Shown here one piece after another: positions 62,102 to 64,000 of a stretch of 64,000 nucleotides of DNA. Position numbers and translations under genes: made by a program. Source of the DNA: Climacteris rufus (taxonomy: Eukaryota > Chordata > Aves > Passeriformes > Climacteridae); NCBI GenBank assembly GCA_013398175.1, contig VZRZ01004234.1:123807-187806 (forward strand), written 5' to 3'. The notes beneath the pieces are model-generated. The model saw only the letters and a program-made list of their open reading frames with translations, did not search any database and was not told where the DNA came from. How positions within the stretch are numbered: the stretch's first letter is position 1; each line of letters opens with the position of its first letter.

Positions 62102-62689
62102 TGTCACATTTTAACTCCAGCCAGCAACTAAGCACCACACAGCCACTCACTCACCCTCCCCTGCTAGGATGAGGGAGTGAATTGGAAAGCTGAAAGTGAG
62201 AAAACTCATGGGTTGAGATAAAAACATTTTAATAGGGAAAGCAAAAGCTGCACACGCAAGCAATGCAAAACAAGGAAGTCATTCACTGCTTGCCGTGGGC
62301 AGGCAGGTGCTCAGCCATCCCCAGGAGAGCAGGGCCCCATCACACCTAACACTGCCTTGGGAAATAAAATAGTGTGACTATGAATTTCCCCCCCTCCTTT
62401 CTCCTTCCCCAGCCTTATATGCTGAGCATGATGCCACATGAGACAGAATGTCCCTCTGCTCAGCTGGGGTCAGCTGCCCTGGCTGTGTCTTCTCCCAATC
62501 CCCTATGCACCCCCAGTCTCCTCATTGGTGGGATAAGAAGCAGGAAAGACCTTGATGCTGCGTGAGCACTGCCCAGCAAAAATGAAAACATCCCTGTATT
62601 ATCAACACTGTTTTGGTCACAAATCCAAAACCTATCCCACACTAGCTACTACGAAGAAAATCAACTCCATCCAAGCCAAAACCAGCACA
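62102..62689 (-). mobile_element. ERVL-type solo LTR, minus strand
   Basis: On the minus strand it starts TGTGCTGGTTTTGGCTTGG and ends GTTAAAATGTGACA, 588 bp with TG...CA ends. The end region (GTGGTGCTTAGTTGCTGGCT before the terminus) is characteristic of avian ERVL LTRs. In LTR sense a TATAAGG box (62413-62419) and an ATTAAA signal (62228-62233) are in the correct order and spacing. The 5-bp flanks (CAAGT and TCAGT) match only partly, so the target duplication has decayed or the ends are off by a base or two. No internal retroviral genes are adjacent; it is a solo LTR. Confidence 0.82.
62413..62419 (-). promoter_or_regulatory. TATA box of the ERVL-type LTR
   Basis: TATAAGG on the minus strand, about 270 bp from the LTR start, the usual place for an LTR promoter. 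Transcription would run leftwards. Confidence 0.6.
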
Positions 62690-64000
62690 TCAGTAAAATG
62701 TTTAATTCCACTGTGATTCCATTGTTGTCACTTTGTATTACAAAATTTCTTGGATTATTCTCAATAGTCTCATGTCACTGAAAGCATCAATACCATACAA
62801 TCCCTTTTTGTAAAATTACTAAGCTTTACCCAAAGCCCATCCAACCTGCAACTAAAGATTGGGGTTTATTTTTACCCATACTAGTGCTACTGGAAGAGTG
62901 TTCTGGAAACTCATTCCTCTGGCACTTATAAATCTTCCTCTTATTTCCAGTTTGGATGAGGTAACTGACAGTTCCTGTGTCAACAGAGTCTTTATCACTA
63001 AAATAGATCTCCTGAACTTATTTCTTCTTTATACTTCTAGAGAAAAATCATAGACTTACAACAATTAGTTGGTTGGAGTAATAACATTTAAATAACAACA
63101 CTTTAATTTCCTGATGTAATTTTTCCATTTCTGTTATTCAAAGCAGCTCAGTTACCTTTTCCTGTACAGGTTCTGGTTCTTCCTTGAATATGTGGAAGCA
63201 TATACAATATTTTAGAGGAAACTGATGTTTTGGATGTGTTTTACATTGGGAAATATGCTTCTGTACTTCTGCTGGAAATACTTTAGTACCTCAGGCCTAA
63301 GAAGAGATTTGTCCTGTTGAAAGTCAGTGCATGTTGCAGGTTCAGATCATAATTTTTGGTACAGTTTACCAGCATAAGTCAGCATTTAAAGAAGCAGAGC
63401 CGACCTTCACTGACCTCTGTCTTTCATTCCTGTTCCTGTGTATCCTTTCCCTTTGGCCAGCACCATCTATGTTACTGTATAGCAAAGCAGACTGAGAAAT
63501 TTATTCCACTTTTTTTTTGGCTGTTTTTTCCACCTTACAATTCCTGTAGTAACCTCCATTTTTTTCAATGTAACTAATCCCTTCTCGCTTGGCACCATAC
63601 AAACACTTCACTGACATCCTGGCAGATAACTGCATTTTATCCACAAAATCTGCAACCACAATGTGTGCCTAATACATAAGTAAGAAACCTGTGGTATGCA
63701 TGTCCACATTCAAGTGGCATGACACCACTTAAAGGGATTTTTTTTTCACTTGGGGTGAGATGAACAAGCCCTAGAAAAGAGTTCAGCTAATCAGTGGTTC
63801 CATGTTGGCAAGCACCACTGCTTAATGAGAAATAAGCCATGTGTGAAGTGGGAGGAATATGGTTAAGATGGCGTAAAAGAAAATATAGGGACTGTGATGT
63901 GGACCCTGCATCAAATGAGTAGGATGTCTCAAGGAAAAGGAAGAGGAAGCAAAGTCAAGATGGTATATAAAGAGAATGAGAGGAAGACACAAAAAAAAAA
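62690..64000. other. Unique non-coding sequence to the window end
   Basis: No gene or retroelement is recognised. The window ends in a run of ten A bases, which is too short and too close to the edge to interpret. Confidence 0.5.

Noticed and set aside
63990..64000. A10 run at the window edge as a poly(A) tail
   Set aside because: Too short and cut by the window end; no retroposed body recognised.

Overview
The window looks like a gene-poor stretch of a passerine bird genome. It has no operons, no long open reading frames and no compact gene packing. Most open frames in it are chance frames under about 160 codons. The avian signature comes from repeats: CR1 LINE 3' ends with their octamer tails (TTCTGTGA / TTCTATGA type), an ERVL-type solo LTR of a kind familiar from bird genomes, and one tRNA-derived SINE with a CR1-like tail. 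That SINE matches the TguSINE1 family as I recall it, first described in zebra finch and considered a passerine lineage.

Layout. 1-7350 is unique sequence with one short CR1 (3430-3563) and an AT-rich tract near 4.1 kb. Two adjacent minus-strand CR1 ends lie at 7353-7622. 7.6-27.3 kb is almost free of recognisable repeats; its outstanding feature is a 94-nt near-perfect hairpin at 20464-20557. A minus-strand exon candidate lies at 27345-27538. 31.6-32.5 kb holds a (TA)n run and an 852-bp minus-strand solo LTR. 35.2-37.0 kb is the most complex locus: a minus-strand CR1 of about 1.1 kb split by a 725-bp insertion. The insertion contains a plus-strand LTR with visible promoter and polyadenylation signals and a CpG-rich, coding-like fragment. 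The SINE is at 40591-40733 and another plus-strand CR1 at 48170-48502. Plus-strand exon candidates lie at 54.5-55.6 kb. Then follow a 27-nt A tract (55.9 kb), a short CR1 (57.04 kb), a CpG-rich patch (59.2 kb) and a 588-bp ERVL-type LTR (62.1-62.7 kb).

Function. No gene can be named with confidence. The best coding hints are a pair of plus-strand frames (55076-55230 and 55372-55572) that would join in phase to give a single-pass membrane protein tail ending in a stop, and one 194-nt minus-strand frame with good splice borders. All are low-confidence readings from sequence alone. The rest is intergenic or intronic DNA shaped by old retroelement insertions, each apparently dead (5'-truncated CR1s and solo LTRs).
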